The position numbers and the translations under genes are program-made. A DNA stretch of 64,000 nt from Sphingomonas donggukensis (lineage in GTDB: Bacteria; Pseudomonadota; Alphaproteobacteria; Sphingomonadales; Sphingomonadaceae): assembly GCF_023674425.1 (NCBI RefSeq), contig NZ_CP098401.1, positions 1,798,001 to 1,862,000 of the forward strand, written 5' to 3'. Shown here one piece after another: positions 31,168-39,926 of the stretch. The notes beneath the pieces are model-generated. The model did not search any database. It was not told where the DNA came from and worked only from the letters and a program-made list of their open reading frames with translations. The stretch's first letter is position 1, and the number at the start of each line of letters is the position of its first letter.

Positions 31168-31287
31168 CCGTTCGCTTCGAGTAGGGATCGAGCTTGTCGA
31201 GAGCCTGTATCGAGAAGTCCTCTCCCAGAGGCACCCACCTCTCGATACGTCGTCTCGACAAGCTCGACGACTACTCGAGGCGAACGG
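31168..31287. repeat. extragenic palindrome pair, type A
   Basis: Left arm starts CCGTTCGCTTCGAGTAG; the right arm is its inverse ending CTACTCGAGGCGAACGG, about 20 bases between arms. Inside each arm a small hairpin surrounds GAGCTTGTCGA. Same family at 31470, 36478, 59647 and 59987. Confidence 0.85.
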
Positions 31288-31326
31288 AATTGGGGGAGGT
31301 TTCGGCAGGTGAGTCCCCCCAAACCA

Positions 31327-31410
31327 CCGTTCGTGCTGAGCGAAGTCGACGCACGCGGCCCGGATGTCGCCCGTAGCAACCCGCACTTCGACTTCGCTCC
31401 GTGCGAACGG
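31327..31410. repeat. extragenic palindrome pair, type B
   Basis: Inverted arms starting CCGTTCGTGCTGAGCGAAG and ending CTCCGTGCGAACGG around a 25-base centre. Shares the outer CCGTTCG end with type A but differs inside. Confidence 0.8.
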
Positions 31411-31469
31411 ATGGTGGGGCACACAATGATGAGAGCGCAGCCGTCAGACCGACCTTTCCACCCCAAAAA

Positions 31470-31590
31470 CCGTTCGCTTCGAGTAGGGATCGAGCGCAGT
31501 CGAGAGCCCGTATCGAGAAGTGCTCTCCATGAGGCACCCCCCTCTCGATACGTCGTCTCGACAAGCTCGACGACTACTCGAGGCGAACGG
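31470..31590. repeat. extragenic palindrome pair, type A
   Basis: Nearly the same sequence as the unit at 31168-31287 (right arms identical), with a few changes in the left arm and centre, so one may be a local copy of the other. Confidence 0.85.
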
Positions 31591-31642
31591 ATTGGGTAGC
31601 AGGGTCGAGGCATAGAGGGGGCGACTCTGATGCCCCCCTACC

Positions 31643-32263
31643 TCACGCCGGGCACACCGCGCCGCTGTCGATCCATGCCTTCGTCAGGTCGCCGAACTGC
31701 GCCTGCGTGCCGGGCACCGGGGTGCGTCCGACGCCCGGCTTCCAGCCCCAGCCGACCAGTCCGTCGTGGGCGTTGTGTTCGTGGATCTGCGCCAGCGTCT
31801 TGCCGCCGTTGCGTTTGCCGTCCTTGATCTGGCGGCAGATGTCGCCGAGCGATTTGCCCTCCCACGCCATCGACCGCGGCGCCAGATGCCATTGCGGATC
31901 GCCGGGGATGCTGCCCTCGCCATTCGCGAACGCCACGTTGCGGGGGCCATGGCAAGTGGCGCATTCCAGGCCGACCGCGCCGTGGCCGTCGGCACCTCGC
32001 GTCACCGGCGGGTTGTGCGGCGTGCCGGCGTCGCCCTGATTGGGGCGGTCGCTGCGCGGGTGGCAGTTCACGCAGCGCGGGTGCTGGATCACCTTGCCCA
32101 TCTCGGTGAAGATCGCGACCGATCGCTGGCCCTTGTCCGCGATCGACGCAAACGCCGCCACCGGCTTCAGCCCGGCGGGCGCTGACCCTTGCGCCCCGAC
32201 GACCACCGCCGCCGGCAGCGCGACCGCGGCGATGGCCAGCGCGGCATATCCATAACGGCTCAT
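31643..32263 (-). CDS. exported dihaem cytochrome c
   Basis: 206 residues: signal peptide (YGYAALAIAAVALPAAVVVG), then two CxxCH haem sites, RCVNCHPR and ECATCHGP, about 35 residues apart. Its ATG overlaps the stop of the molybdenum hydroxylase large subunit, so it is most likely the periplasmic electron acceptor for that enzyme. At the end of the operon. Confidence 0.88.
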   Translation of the reverse strand: MSRYGYAALAIAAVALPAAVVVGAQGSAPAGLKPVAAFASIADKGQRSVAIFTEMGKVIQHPRCVNCHPRSDRPNQGDAGTPHNPPVTRGADGHGAVGLECATCHGPRNVAFANGEGSIPGDPQWHLAPRSMAWEGKSLGDICRQIKDGKRNGGKTLAQIHEHNAHDGLVGWGWKPGVGRTPVPGTQAQFGDLTKAWIDSGAVCPA

Positions 32264-34401
32264 GCCAGATTCTCCGGATGGATGAAGGGCAGGCGGCGGA
32301 CGCTCTTACCCGTAAGCTTGCGCCAGGCGTTAGCGATGGCGGGTGCAGTCGGCGGCACGCCGGGTTCGCCGACGCCGGACGGCTTCTCGGTCGACGGGAT
32401 GATCGCGACCTCGATCTCGGGCATCTCGCCGATGCGGAGCGAGCGATAGGAGTCGAAATTCGACTGCATCACGCGCCCCCCTTCGCCCAAGGTAATCTCG
32501 GCATAAAGCGCGTGGCCGACCGCGAAGCCGATCCCGCCCTCCATCTGCGCGCGGATGACGTTGGGGTTGACCGGCACGCCGCAATCGACCGCACACCAGA
32601 CCTTGTGCACCTTCGGAACGCCGTCCGCGCCGCGCGACACCTCGGCGACCTGCGCGACATAGGTGTCGAAGCTCTTGTGCGCCGCGATGCCCCGCGTCCG
32701 TCCCGCCGGCACCTTGCCGCCGAAGTTCGAGATGGCGACGACCTTCTCCAGCACGCCCTTCAGCCGCGGCTCCTTCATCAGCGCCAGCCGCCCGGCGACC
32801 GGATCCCTGCCGCCCATCGCCAGCAATTCGTCGAGCATGGTTTCCTTGACGAAGGCGGTGTGCGTGTTGCCGACCGACCGCCACCAGAGCGTCGGCACGC
32901 CGTTCGGCATGATATGCTGGCTGACCCGCTGGTTGGGGATGGCGTAATCGTCCGCCGTCCCTTCGGTGATCGTGCTATCGATGCCGTTCTGCACCAGCAT
33001 CGCCTCCATCGGCGTCCCGATGCCGAACGACTGGGCGGCGACGACCTGTTCCCAGCCGGAAATATTGCCCGCGGCATCGAGTCCGGCGCGCACGCGGTGC
33101 AGCGTCAGCGGGCGGTAGCGCCCGCCGGTGATGTCGCCCTCACGGCTCGCGACATGCTTCACCGGCGCCTTGAAGCCATACGCCTTGCACGCCATCGCCG
33201 CCTCGACCCCGTCGCCCATATCCGGGGTCGCGCGCCGGCCGAAGCTGCCGCCGGCGAATTGCTGGTGCATCGTCAGCTTGTCGGGCGCGATGCCGAGGGT
33301 GCCCGCGATCGCCGCCATCTCGCCGACCTGGAACTGGCTGCCGACCCACACGTCGGCGCGACCGTTCGTCACCTCGATGACATGGTCCAGCGTTTCCATC
33401 GGCGCGTGCGCCAGGAACGGGAAGTGGTAGGTCCCATCGATCGTCCGCGCCGCCCGCGCGAGCGCGGCGGGCGCGTCGCCCTCGGCATGGGCAGTCTTGC
33501 CGGGCGCCGCCGCGGCCTTCGCATAATCGGCGAACATCTGCTCGCTGGTCCGCGTCTCTGCCTTCGCGAAGTCCCAGTCGACCTCCAGCGCGGCACGCCC
33601 GCGCATGGCGCTCCATGTGTCCTTCGCGTAGACGACGACACCGCGCGGTACCGTCTTCACGTCGATGACGCCGGGCACCGCCATCGCCGCGTCGGCATTC
33701 ACCTTGCGCACCGCGCCGCCGAACGCGGGCGGGCGCAGGATCGCGGAGTGGACCATGCCGGGGCGCGCGACGTCCATCGTGAACACCGCCGACCCGTCGG
33801 TCTTGGCCAGGCTGTCGATCTTGCGGTTTTCCTTGCCGATCAGCGTCCACCGGTCGGGCGTCTTCAGCGGCACGTCGGTCGGTACCGGCAGCAGCGCAGC
33901 ATCCGCCGCCAGCTCGCCGAAGGTCGCGCGCCGCTTGCCGCTCGACACGACGCCCTTCGACACGGTGATCGCGCTCGCCGGCACGCCCCAACGTTTCGCC
34001 GCCGCACTCACCAGCATCGCCCGCGCGGTGGCCCCCGCGGTGCGCATCTGCATCCAGCTTTCCTTGATCGCGCTGGAGCCGCCCACACCCATCGTCCCGA
34101 ACGCGAGGTTCTTGTAGAGCGGGTCGTTCGCCGGCGAGAATTCGATTCGCATCTGGCCCCAGTCGGCATCCATCTCGTCGGCGACGACGGTGGTGACACC
34201 GGTCGAGGGCCCCTGGCCGAATTCGACATGCTTCTGGATGACGGTGACGCTGTTGTCGGGCGACACCCGGACGAAGGCGTTGGGCGCGAAGGGCTTCGCG
34301 GCGCCAGTCTGCGCCATCGCGCCCTTCATCGGCAGCGTCAGTCCGAGGATCAGGCTGGAGCCCTGCAGGAACCCACGGCGGCTGGGGGTAAAGGCGTTCA
34401 T
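32260..34401 (-). CDS. Tat-exported molybdenum hydroxylase large subunit (xanthine oxidase family)
   Basis: 713 residues. The N-terminus SRRGFLQGSSLILGL is a twin-arginine signal, so the enzyme is exported folded. The body matches the IorB/aldehyde-dehydrogenase type: VIQKHVEFGQGPSTGVTTVVADEM, AHAPMETLDHVIEV, QQFAGGSFGRRATPDMGDG and the C-terminal IHPENLA region; a likely catalytic Glu is in SGVGEPGVPPTAPAIANA. It would bind molybdopterin cytosine dinucleotide. Substrate probably an N-heterocycle or aldehyde. Overlaps both neighbours by ATGA. Confidence 0.9.
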   Translation of the reverse strand: MNAFTPSRRGFLQGSSLILGLTLPMKGAMAQTGAAKPFAPNAFVRVSPDNSVTVIQKHVEFGQGPSTGVTTVVADEMDADWGQMRIEFSPANDPLYKNLAFGTMGVGGSSAIKESWMQMRTAGATARAMLVSAAAKRWGVPASAITVSKGVVSSGKRRATFGELAADAALLPVPTDVPLKTPDRWTLIGKENRKIDSLAKTDGSAVFTMDVARPGMVHSAILRPPAFGGAVRKVNADAAMAVPGVIDVKTVPRGVVVYAKDTWSAMRGRAALEVDWDFAKAETRTSEQMFADYAKAAAAPGKTAHAEGDAPAALARAARTIDGTYHFPFLAHAPMETLDHVIEVTNGRADVWVGSQFQVGEMAAIAGTLGIAPDKLTMHQQFAGGSFGRRATPDMGDGVEAAMACKAYGFKAPVKHVASREGDITGGRYRPLTLHRVRAGLDAAGNISGWEQVVAAQSFGIGTPMEAMLVQNGIDSTITEGTADDYAIPNQRVSQHIMPNGVPTLWWRSVGNTHTAFVKETMLDELLAMGGRDPVAGRLALMKEPRLKGVLEKVVAISNFGGKVPAGRTRGIAAHKSFDTYVAQVAEVSRGADGVPKVHKVWCAVDCGVPVNPNVIRAQMEGGIGFAVGHALYAEITLGEGGRVMQSNFDSYRSLRIGEMPEIEVAIIPSTEKPSGVGEPGVPPTAPAIANAWRKLTGKSVRRLPFIHPENLA

Positions 34402-34865
34402 GCGACCTTCCCCATATTCTGCGAGGCGTCCTTGATCGCCTGGCGGATGCGGACATAGGTGGCGCAGCGACAGATGTTGCCCGCCATCGCCGCATCGATA
34501 TCGGCGTCGCTCGGCTTCGACTTGGCGCTGAGCAGCCCGATCGCCGACATCACCTGACCCGACTGGCAGAAACCGCACTGCGGCACGTCGATCGCCACCC
34601 ATGCGGCCTTCACCGCGGTCGCCGCCTTGCCGGCGACACCCTCGATCGTCGTCACAGACTTGCCCGCGACCATGCTGACCGGCGTCACGCACGCGCGCCG
34701 GTTCTTGCCCTCGAGGTGCACGGTGCACGCCCCGCACTGGGCGATGCCGCAGCCATATTTGGTGCCCGTCATCTGCAAATGATCGCGCAGCACCCACAGC
34801 AGCGGCGTCTCGGGATCGCCATCGAAGCGCGTCGCGCGCCCGTTGACCTGGAATTCGGTGGCCAT
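34398..34865 (-). CDS. 2Fe-2S subunit of the molybdenum hydroxylase
   Basis: 155 residues with the two [2Fe-2S] sites of the family: N-terminal ferredoxin fold GTKYGCGIAQCGACTVHL plus a single Cys (RRACVTP), and the helical domain GFCQSGQ with NICRCATYVRIRQAI. The start at MATEFQVNG is supported by AGGAGGGA 7 bases upstream. First gene of the three-gene operon; it would pass electrons from the Mo site to the cytochrome. Confidence 0.93.
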   Translation of the reverse strand: MATEFQVNGRATRFDGDPETPLLWVLRDHLQMTGTKYGCGIAQCGACTVHLEGKNRRACVTPVSMVAGKSVTTIEGVAGKAATAVKAAWVAIDVPQCGFCQSGQVMSAIGLLSAKSKPSDADIDAAMAGNICRCATYVRIRQAIKDASQNMGKVA

Positions 34866-34963
34866 TGTCGCGTCCCTCCTGCGATGGCGTCGTCGGTCGG
34901 AATATATCGCAGGCGCGCTTAGTTGCGAAACGAAATTCACTCGGCCCCGCTTCGGCGGCTTGG

Positions 34964-34978
34964 TTAATTGCTCCTTTA
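34964..34978 (+). promoter_or_regulatory. CtrA-like box upstream of the chemotaxis transducer
   Basis: TTAA-N7-TTTA at 34964-34978 differs by one base from the alphaproteobacterial CtrA site TTAA-N7-TTAA, 49 bases before the ATG. Candidate only. Confidence 0.3.
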
Positions 34979-35026
34979 CCCTGACTACTTAAGGATCGCC
35001 CGTCACATCGGGATGTCACGCCACCC

Positions 35027-36439
35027 ATGAACTTGCCTGCGGCCATCACCCTTCCCGCCTTCGACGAGGACGCCATCCGCCGCGTCGCGCGCAATTGCGG
35101 CCAGCTCGCCGTCGATTGCAGCGACGCCGCCGGCTATGTCGCGGGCGTGTCGGAGGGGATCGCCGAGCAGATCGTCGCCTTGGGCGATCTCGAAGGCGTC
35201 ACTACCGCGCTGGAGGCCGACCAGCGCGCCGTTGCCATCTCGACCAGCGAGGCGCGGCGCCTGTCCGAACAGGCGCGCGCGACCCTCGACCGCGAATCCG
35301 CGCAGGTCGCGGTGTCGGTCGGCGAATTCGGCGCGCTGACCGACCTCATCACCCGCCTCGGCACCCGCATGACCGATTTCGCCGCGGCGATGGAGCAGGT
35401 CCAGCGCGTGTCGCAGGCGATCGACGACATCGCGCGCAAGACCAACCTCCTCGCGCTCAACGCCACGATCGAGGCACAGCGCGCGGGCGACGCCGGCCGC
35501 ACCTTCGCGGTCGTCGCGGCGGAAGTGAAGAAGCTCGCGCTCGAAACCCGCCAGGCCACCGACGAGATCACGCGGACGATGGCGAGCTTCAGCAACGAGG
35601 CCGGCACGCTGATGCGCGAGATCGACGACGGCGTCGGGCGCAGCGTGTCGGCGCGCAAGGGCGTCGAGCAGATCAGCCAGTCGGTCGCCGAAGTGTCCGG
35701 CATCGTCGCCCGCGTCGATGCCATCACCGACGATATCGAACGCTCGACCGAAGTCACCTCGGCCAGCGTCGGGCGGGTCCGCGACACGCTCACCCTGTTC
35801 GGCGCGCGCGCACGCGACGGCGCCGCCAATCTGGCGAGCGCGCACGACCGCATGAGCCGGCTCGAACACCTCTCCAGCTCGATGCTCGACAGCCTGGCGC
35901 ATTCCGGCGTGCGGATCGACGACAGCAGCATGATCGACACCGCGGTCGCAGCCATGATCGAGGTTCGCGACCTGATCGATCGCGCACTCGCCCGCGGCGA
36001 AGTCAGCGAAGACGCGGTGTTCGACACCGCCTATGTGACGATGCCCGGCACCGATCCGGTCCAGCACACCACCCGCTTCAACGCATTCGCCGACGCCCAT
36101 GTCCAGCCGATCCTCGATCGGCTCGCCCGCGCCGACACCGCCCGCATCCTCGGCCTCGCGATCACCGACGTGAACGGCTACCTGCCCACGCACCTGTCGT
36201 GGAAATCGCTGCCCCAGCGTCCCGGCGACCCCGCCTGGAACGCAGAGAACTGCCGCAACCGCCGCAACTTCCTCGACGACGCCACCCGGCGCGCGATCAG
36301 GTTCGACGGCGACTTCATGCTCGTCACCTACCGCCAGGATCTCGGCCAGGGCCGCTACCGCGCCGTGAAGAGCGTTTTCGTGCCCCTGCGCATCGCCGGG
36401 CGGCGGTGGGGAAATTTCGAGGTGGCGTTCGTGGATTGA
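35027..36439 (+). CDS. soluble methyl-accepting chemotaxis protein
   Basis: 470 residues without membrane segments. The signalling hairpin comes first: the tip is at about 134-165 (IARKTNLLALNATIEAQ, GRTFAVVAAEVKKLALET), close to the canonical sequence. A C-terminal domain (about 330-470) with ITDVNGYLPTHLSWKS, NRRNFLDD and YRAVKSVFVPLRI resembles the PAS/Cache-like ligand domains placed after the signalling domain in some cytosolic transducers. No other chemotaxis gene is in the window. Confidence 0.88.
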   Translation: MNLPAAITLPAFDEDAIRRVARNCGQLAVDCSDAAGYVAGVSEGIAEQIVALGDLEGVTTALEADQRAVAISTSEARRLSEQARATLDRESAQVAVSVGEFGALTDLITRLGTRMTDFAAAMEQVQRVSQAIDDIARKTNLLALNATIEAQRAGDAGRTFAVVAAEVKKLALETRQATDEITRTMASFSNEAGTLMREIDDGVGRSVSARKGVEQISQSVAEVSGIVARVDAITDDIERSTEVTSASVGRVRDTLTLFGARARDGAANLASAHDRMSRLEHLSSSMLDSLAHSGVRIDDSSMIDTAVAAMIEVRDLIDRALARGEVSEDAVFDTAYVTMPGTDPVQHTTRFNAFADAHVQPILDRLARADTARILGLAITDVNGYLPTHLSWKSLPQRPGDPAWNAENCRNRRNFLDDATRRAIRFDGDFMLVTYRQDLGQGRYRAVKSVFVPLRIAGRRWGNFEVAFVD

Positions 36440-36477
36440 GCGGGGTGTGGGTCTTACCCGTCCGCCCCCTCCCCCAC

Positions 36478-36596
36478 CCGTTCGCTTCGAGTAGGGATCG
36501 AGCTTGTCGAGACGACGTATCGAAAGGTGGGTGCCCCAGGAGAAGACCTCTCGATACGGGCTCTCGACAAGCTCGATCCCTACTCGAGGCGAACGG
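36478..36596. repeat. extragenic palindrome pair, type A
   Basis: Left arm CCGTTCGCTTCGAGTAGGG..., right arm inverse ending CGAACGG. Between the convergent transducer and phosphoesterase genes. Confidence 0.85.
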
Positions 36597-36614
36597 CGTG
36601 GGGGATCGTAATGC

Positions 36615-37340
36615 CTAATCCATCACCCGGTGCACCACCTCCAGCGCCCGCCCCTCGATCCTCAGTTCGTTGAACGAAGGCCGGCTCTCGCGCACCCGCG
36701 ACGACAGCGTGCCCGCCCCGATCAGCCGCACCGTCCGCCCGCCGACCTCGCGGGTCAGGTCGAACGGGTCGTGGACATGCCCCGACAGCACCGCATCCGC
36801 GCCCGCCGCTGCCAGCGCCGCCAGCGCATTGGCCCCACCATGCGTGCGCGCCGACGCCTGCGTCCCCGCCTCGATCAGCGGGTGGTGACACGCGACCAAC
36901 GTCAGCCCGCTGGTGTCGGCATCCCCGACCCCCGCCACCGCGCGCTCCAGCGAGCGGTCGCTGACACTGCCTTTCGACCAGTTACGCAGCTGGAACCGCG
37001 TCGTCGTCTTCATCGGCACGACCGTCACGCCGCGGATTTCCAGCGGCTTTTCGATCATCGATTCAAGCTTCAGATAGCGGCGGTACGGTCGGAAGAACCG
37101 CGCGAACAGGTTGAACAGCGGCAGGTCGTGGTTGCCGACCTCGACCGTCACGGGCCGCTTCAGCCCCTCCAGCCACGCACTCGCCGCCGCGAATTCGCTG
37201 CTCTTGGCGCGCATGGTCAGGTCGCCGGTCATGATGATGGCATCGGGCCGCTCGGCGTGCACGGTCGCATCGAACCACGCGACCGCAGCCTTGTCCTCCC
37301 GCCCGAAATGGACGTCGCTGACGTGAAATAATCGGATCAT
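36615..37340 (-). CDS. calcineurin-like metallophosphoesterase
   Basis: 241 residues carrying all five metal motifs of the family: SDVHFG, GDLT, GNHD, CHHP and GHVHDP. It resembles cyclic-nucleotide phosphodiesterase-type (CpdA-like) enzymes, but the substrate is open. Cytosolic. The ATG is chosen at MIRLFHVSDVHF because nothing upstream looks coding. Confidence 0.9.
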   Translation of the reverse strand: MIRLFHVSDVHFGREDKAAVAWFDATVHAERPDAIIMTGDLTMRAKSSEFAAASAWLEGLKRPVTVEVGNHDLPLFNLFARFFRPYRRYLKLESMIEKPLEIRGVTVVPMKTTTRFQLRNWSKGSVSDRSLERAVAGVGDADTSGLTLVACHHPLIEAGTQASARTHGGANALAALAAAGADAVLSGHVHDPFDLTREVGGRTVRLIGAGTLSSRVRESRPSFNELRIEGRALEVVHRVMD

Positions 37341-37401
37341 GGCGCGGCCAACGCACGAAGGGCGAGTTTGGGGGCGATCGAGACTGCGCTCAGGACAGGC
37401 T

Positions 37402-37455
37402 GACATCGGCAAAGCCGATGTCGTCGGACGGCGCTAGGGCGCCGCCGGCCGAGCC
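37402..37455. repeat. two-hairpin element, copy B
   Basis: Hairpin 1 has a 9-bp stem and AAA loop (37402-37422); then GTCGG and A; hairpin 2 has stem CGGCGC/GCGCCG (37429-37444); then CCGGCCGAGCC. The same plan with different stems occurs at 52810-52856 and 58058-58109. It lies 21 bases past the tRNA-Gly 3' end. Confidence 0.7.
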
Positions 37456-37476
37456 TGCACTTCGCTCGGCTCAGGC

Positions 37477-37550
37477 TGGAGCGGGTGAAGGGAATCGAAC
37501 CCTCGTCGTAAGCTTGGGAAGCTTCTGCTCTACCATTGAGCTACACCCGC
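37477..37550 (-). tRNA. tRNA-Gly(CCC)
   Basis: 74 nt with encoded CCA. Acceptor stem GCGGGTG/CACCCGC, D-arm GCTCAATGGTAGAGC, anticodon loop TTCCCAA (anticodon CCC), T-arm with GGTTCGATTCC. Transcribed away from the alginate locus. Confidence 0.95.
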
Positions 37551-37718
37551 GGCGCGTGCGTCTTTGCCGGTTTTGGACGAAGCTGTCGAGACGGTTTGCG
37601 CCGGCAGGCCGATAATCCGTGCCGGCGGATTGGTCTTGCAGCTGGTATGCATCTTTGGTAGCCCATAGATACAGTCCGGCGCCGGTGATGCGACATGGAC
37701 GATGGGAGGACGAGCCGA

Positions 37719-39926
37719 GTGAAGCTTTCCCTTTTCACGATCGCGGCAGCCGCGCTGGCGGTTGCGCCCGCCCATGCCGAGACGCTGCGTGCCGCCGATG
37801 CGGCGCAGCTAGCCGCCGCCTCCGCCCGCGCCAAACCCGGCGATACGATCGTGCTTGCCGACGGCGTGTGGCGCGATGCGCAGCTGGTGGTGGAGGCGCG
37901 CGGGACCGCTGCGGCGCCGATCACCGTCACCGCCCAGACCCGCGGCAAGGTGATCCTGTCGGGCGCGTCGAACCTGCGCATAGGCGGCGAGCATCTGGTG
38001 GTCGCCGGCCTCGTCTTTCGCGACGGATATTCGCCGACGAAGGAAGTCATCGCACTGCGCCGCGATTCGAAGACCGTCGCTTCCAACGTCCGCCTGACCG
38101 AAATCGTGATCGACCGGTTCAACCAGCCCGATCGCCGCGCCGAGGACATCTGGGTCGCGCTCTACGGTGCCGACAACCGCGTCGACCACAGCTGGTTCGC
38201 GGGCAAGGGCAACGCCGGCGTCACCCTCGCCGTTATCCGGCCGAAGGGCGACGCGCGCGAGAATCGCCACCGTATCGACCACAATTACTTCGGCCCCCGC
38301 CCCCCGCTCGGCAGCAACGGCGGCGAGACGATCCGCATCGGCACCAGCCACGAATCGCTCTCCAATTCGCGCACCGTCGTCGAACAGAATTTGTTCGAGC
38401 GGTGCGACGGCGAGGTCGAGATCATCTCGGTCAAGTCGGGCGCGAACATCATCCGCGAGAATCTGATCGTCGAATCGCAGGGGTCGATCGTGCTCCGCCA
38501 CGGCAACGGCAACATCGTCGAGCGCAACGTCATTCGCGGGAACGGCAAGCCGCACACCGGCGGCATCCGCATCATCAACCGCGACCAGATCGTCCGCGGC
38601 AATTATATCGAGCGTGTCGCCGGCACCGACTTCACCAGTGCGATCGCGGTGATGAACGGCGTCCCGAATTCGCCGATCAACCGCTACCACCAAGTCGCGA
38701 ACGCGGTGATCGAGAACAACTCGATCATCGATTCGGCGCGGATCACGCTGGGCGCCGGGGCCGACGCCGAACGCTCCGCCCCGCCGGTCGCGAGCCGTTT
38801 CGCGGGCAATTTGATCCGGTCGACGCTCGACCCGTTCCGCTTCGACGGCGACGCTTCCGGTATTTCCTTTGCCGGCAACATGTCGAGCTTCAATCCGCCC
38901 GCACAGGTCGCCGGCGGGGTCACGCGCAGCACGAAGGATTTCGCGGCCACCAAGGGCGGCCTCCTGTACCTGCCCGGCAGCACCGCCGGCGCGCCGCAGG
39001 ATCTGGTACCACTGAAGCGCGCCGACGCCGGCCCGTCCTGGTATCCGAAGGTCGTCGCAAGCGCGCCGTTCAAGGGCGGGCGCGACGTCGCGGTCGCCCC
39101 CGGCGCCCTCGAACAGGCGGTGCGCGCCGCCGGCGCCGGCGACACGCTGCGCCTCGCGCCTGGCACCTACCGCGTCGCCACGCCGATCGCGATCACGCGA
39201 CCGCTGACCATCTTCGGCCCCGCCGACGCCCGCATCAGTTTCGCCGCGCCGACCCTGTTCCAGCTGGGCGAGGGCGGCAGCCTGAAACTGGACGGCGTCA
39301 GCATTTCGGGCAGCGCGGCCCCGCGCACGCCGGGCAACGCCATCGTCCGCGCCGCGCCGCGATCGACCATCGCCAACTACACGGTCATGCTCGACAATGT
39401 GACCGTCGCCGACCTCGCCAGTCCCGGCTTCGACGTGATCGCGACGACGCCGGCGACCTTTGCCGATCGCATCGACGTGCGGCTGTCGCGCTTCTCGAAC
39501 ATCACCGGCGCGATCGTCGCGGCGGCGGCGGAGCGCGGCAAGGACGGACTCTACCCCGCCGAACTGGTCCGCATCACCAAGTCGCGGATCGCCGATGTCG
39601 GGCGCATCGTCGACGTCGCGCGGCTGGGCACCGACGAGAGCACGTTCGGCCCCGCGGTCGAGATCACCGACAACGACGTGACCGGCGGCGGCACCCCCGC
39701 GGTGCGGCTGTCGGGGGTGCAATCGGCGACGATCACCGGCAACGGCTTCGCGCGCGCCGGCGTGATCGATGTCGCCCACAGCGTCGGCTTCCCGGTCACC
39801 AACATCCGCTGCAACCGCCTGACCGGCACGCCCGCGCCGCGCCTGGCGAAGCTGTACGCGCAGGGATCGCCCGTCGTCACTCTCGACACCCCTGCCACGG
39901 AGGCGACATGCGCCACGCGTTCCTGA
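37719..39926 (+). CDS. PL6-family alginate lyase
   Basis: Cleaves alginate by beta-elimination. 735 residues: signal peptide (MKLSLFTIAAAALAVAPAHA), then the parallel beta-helix of PL6 (chondroitinase B-like). Catalytic Lys 239 (ISVKSGANI) and Arg 260 (SIVLRHGN) are in place, and NGGETIRIGTS matches the calcium/substrate region. The long second half (about 430-735) is a further helical beta domain, as in two-domain PL6 enzymes. GTG 37719 is preferred since GGGAGGA lies 8 bases before it; ATG 37695 is in frame but has no ribosome site. Confidence 0.92.
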   Translation: MKLSLFTIAAAALAVAPAHAETLRAADAAQLAAASARAKPGDTIVLADGVWRDAQLVVEARGTAAAPITVTAQTRGKVILSGASNLRIGGEHLVVAGLVFRDGYSPTKEVIALRRDSKTVASNVRLTEIVIDRFNQPDRRAEDIWVALYGADNRVDHSWFAGKGNAGVTLAVIRPKGDARENRHRIDHNYFGPRPPLGSNGGETIRIGTSHESLSNSRTVVEQNLFERCDGEVEIISVKSGANIIRENLIVESQGSIVLRHGNGNIVERNVIRGNGKPHTGGIRIINRDQIVRGNYIERVAGTDFTSAIAVMNGVPNSPINRYHQVANAVIENNSIIDSARITLGAGADAERSAPPVASRFAGNLIRSTLDPFRFDGDASGISFAGNMSSFNPPAQVAGGVTRSTKDFAATKGGLLYLPGSTAGAPQDLVPLKRADAGPSWYPKVVASAPFKGGRDVAVAPGALEQAVRAAGAGDTLRLAPGTYRVATPIAITRPLTIFGPADARISFAAPTLFQLGEGGSLKLDGVSISGSAAPRTPGNAIVRAAPRSTIANYTVMLDNVTVADLASPGFDVIATTPATFADRIDVRLSRFSNITGAIVAAAAERGKDGLYPAELVRITKSRIADVGRIVDVARLGTDESTFGPAVEITDNDVTGGGTPAVRLSGVQSATITGNGFARAGVIDVAHSVGFPVTNIRCNRLTGTPAPRLAKLYAQGSPVVTLDTPATEATCATRS

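Larger units (their letters stand above)
31077..31642. other. gene-free region filled by three palindrome pairs
   Basis: 566 bases between the permease start and the cytochrome stop. About 60% is made of the three repeat units listed next. Open frames across it encode translated repeat and are not genes. The permease promoter should lie near 31080-31160 but I see no clear boxes. Confidence 0.7.

Noticed and set aside
31123..31599. Open frames of about 160 codons on both strands in the palindrome array
   Set aside because: Their protein is translated repeat (for example SRYVVSTSSTTTRGER); the sequence is explained by the repeats.
37619..39907. N-terminal extension of the PL17 lyase frame over the whole PL6 gene
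   Set aside because: The extension is a shadow of PL6; the signal peptide and ribosome context put the start at 39908.
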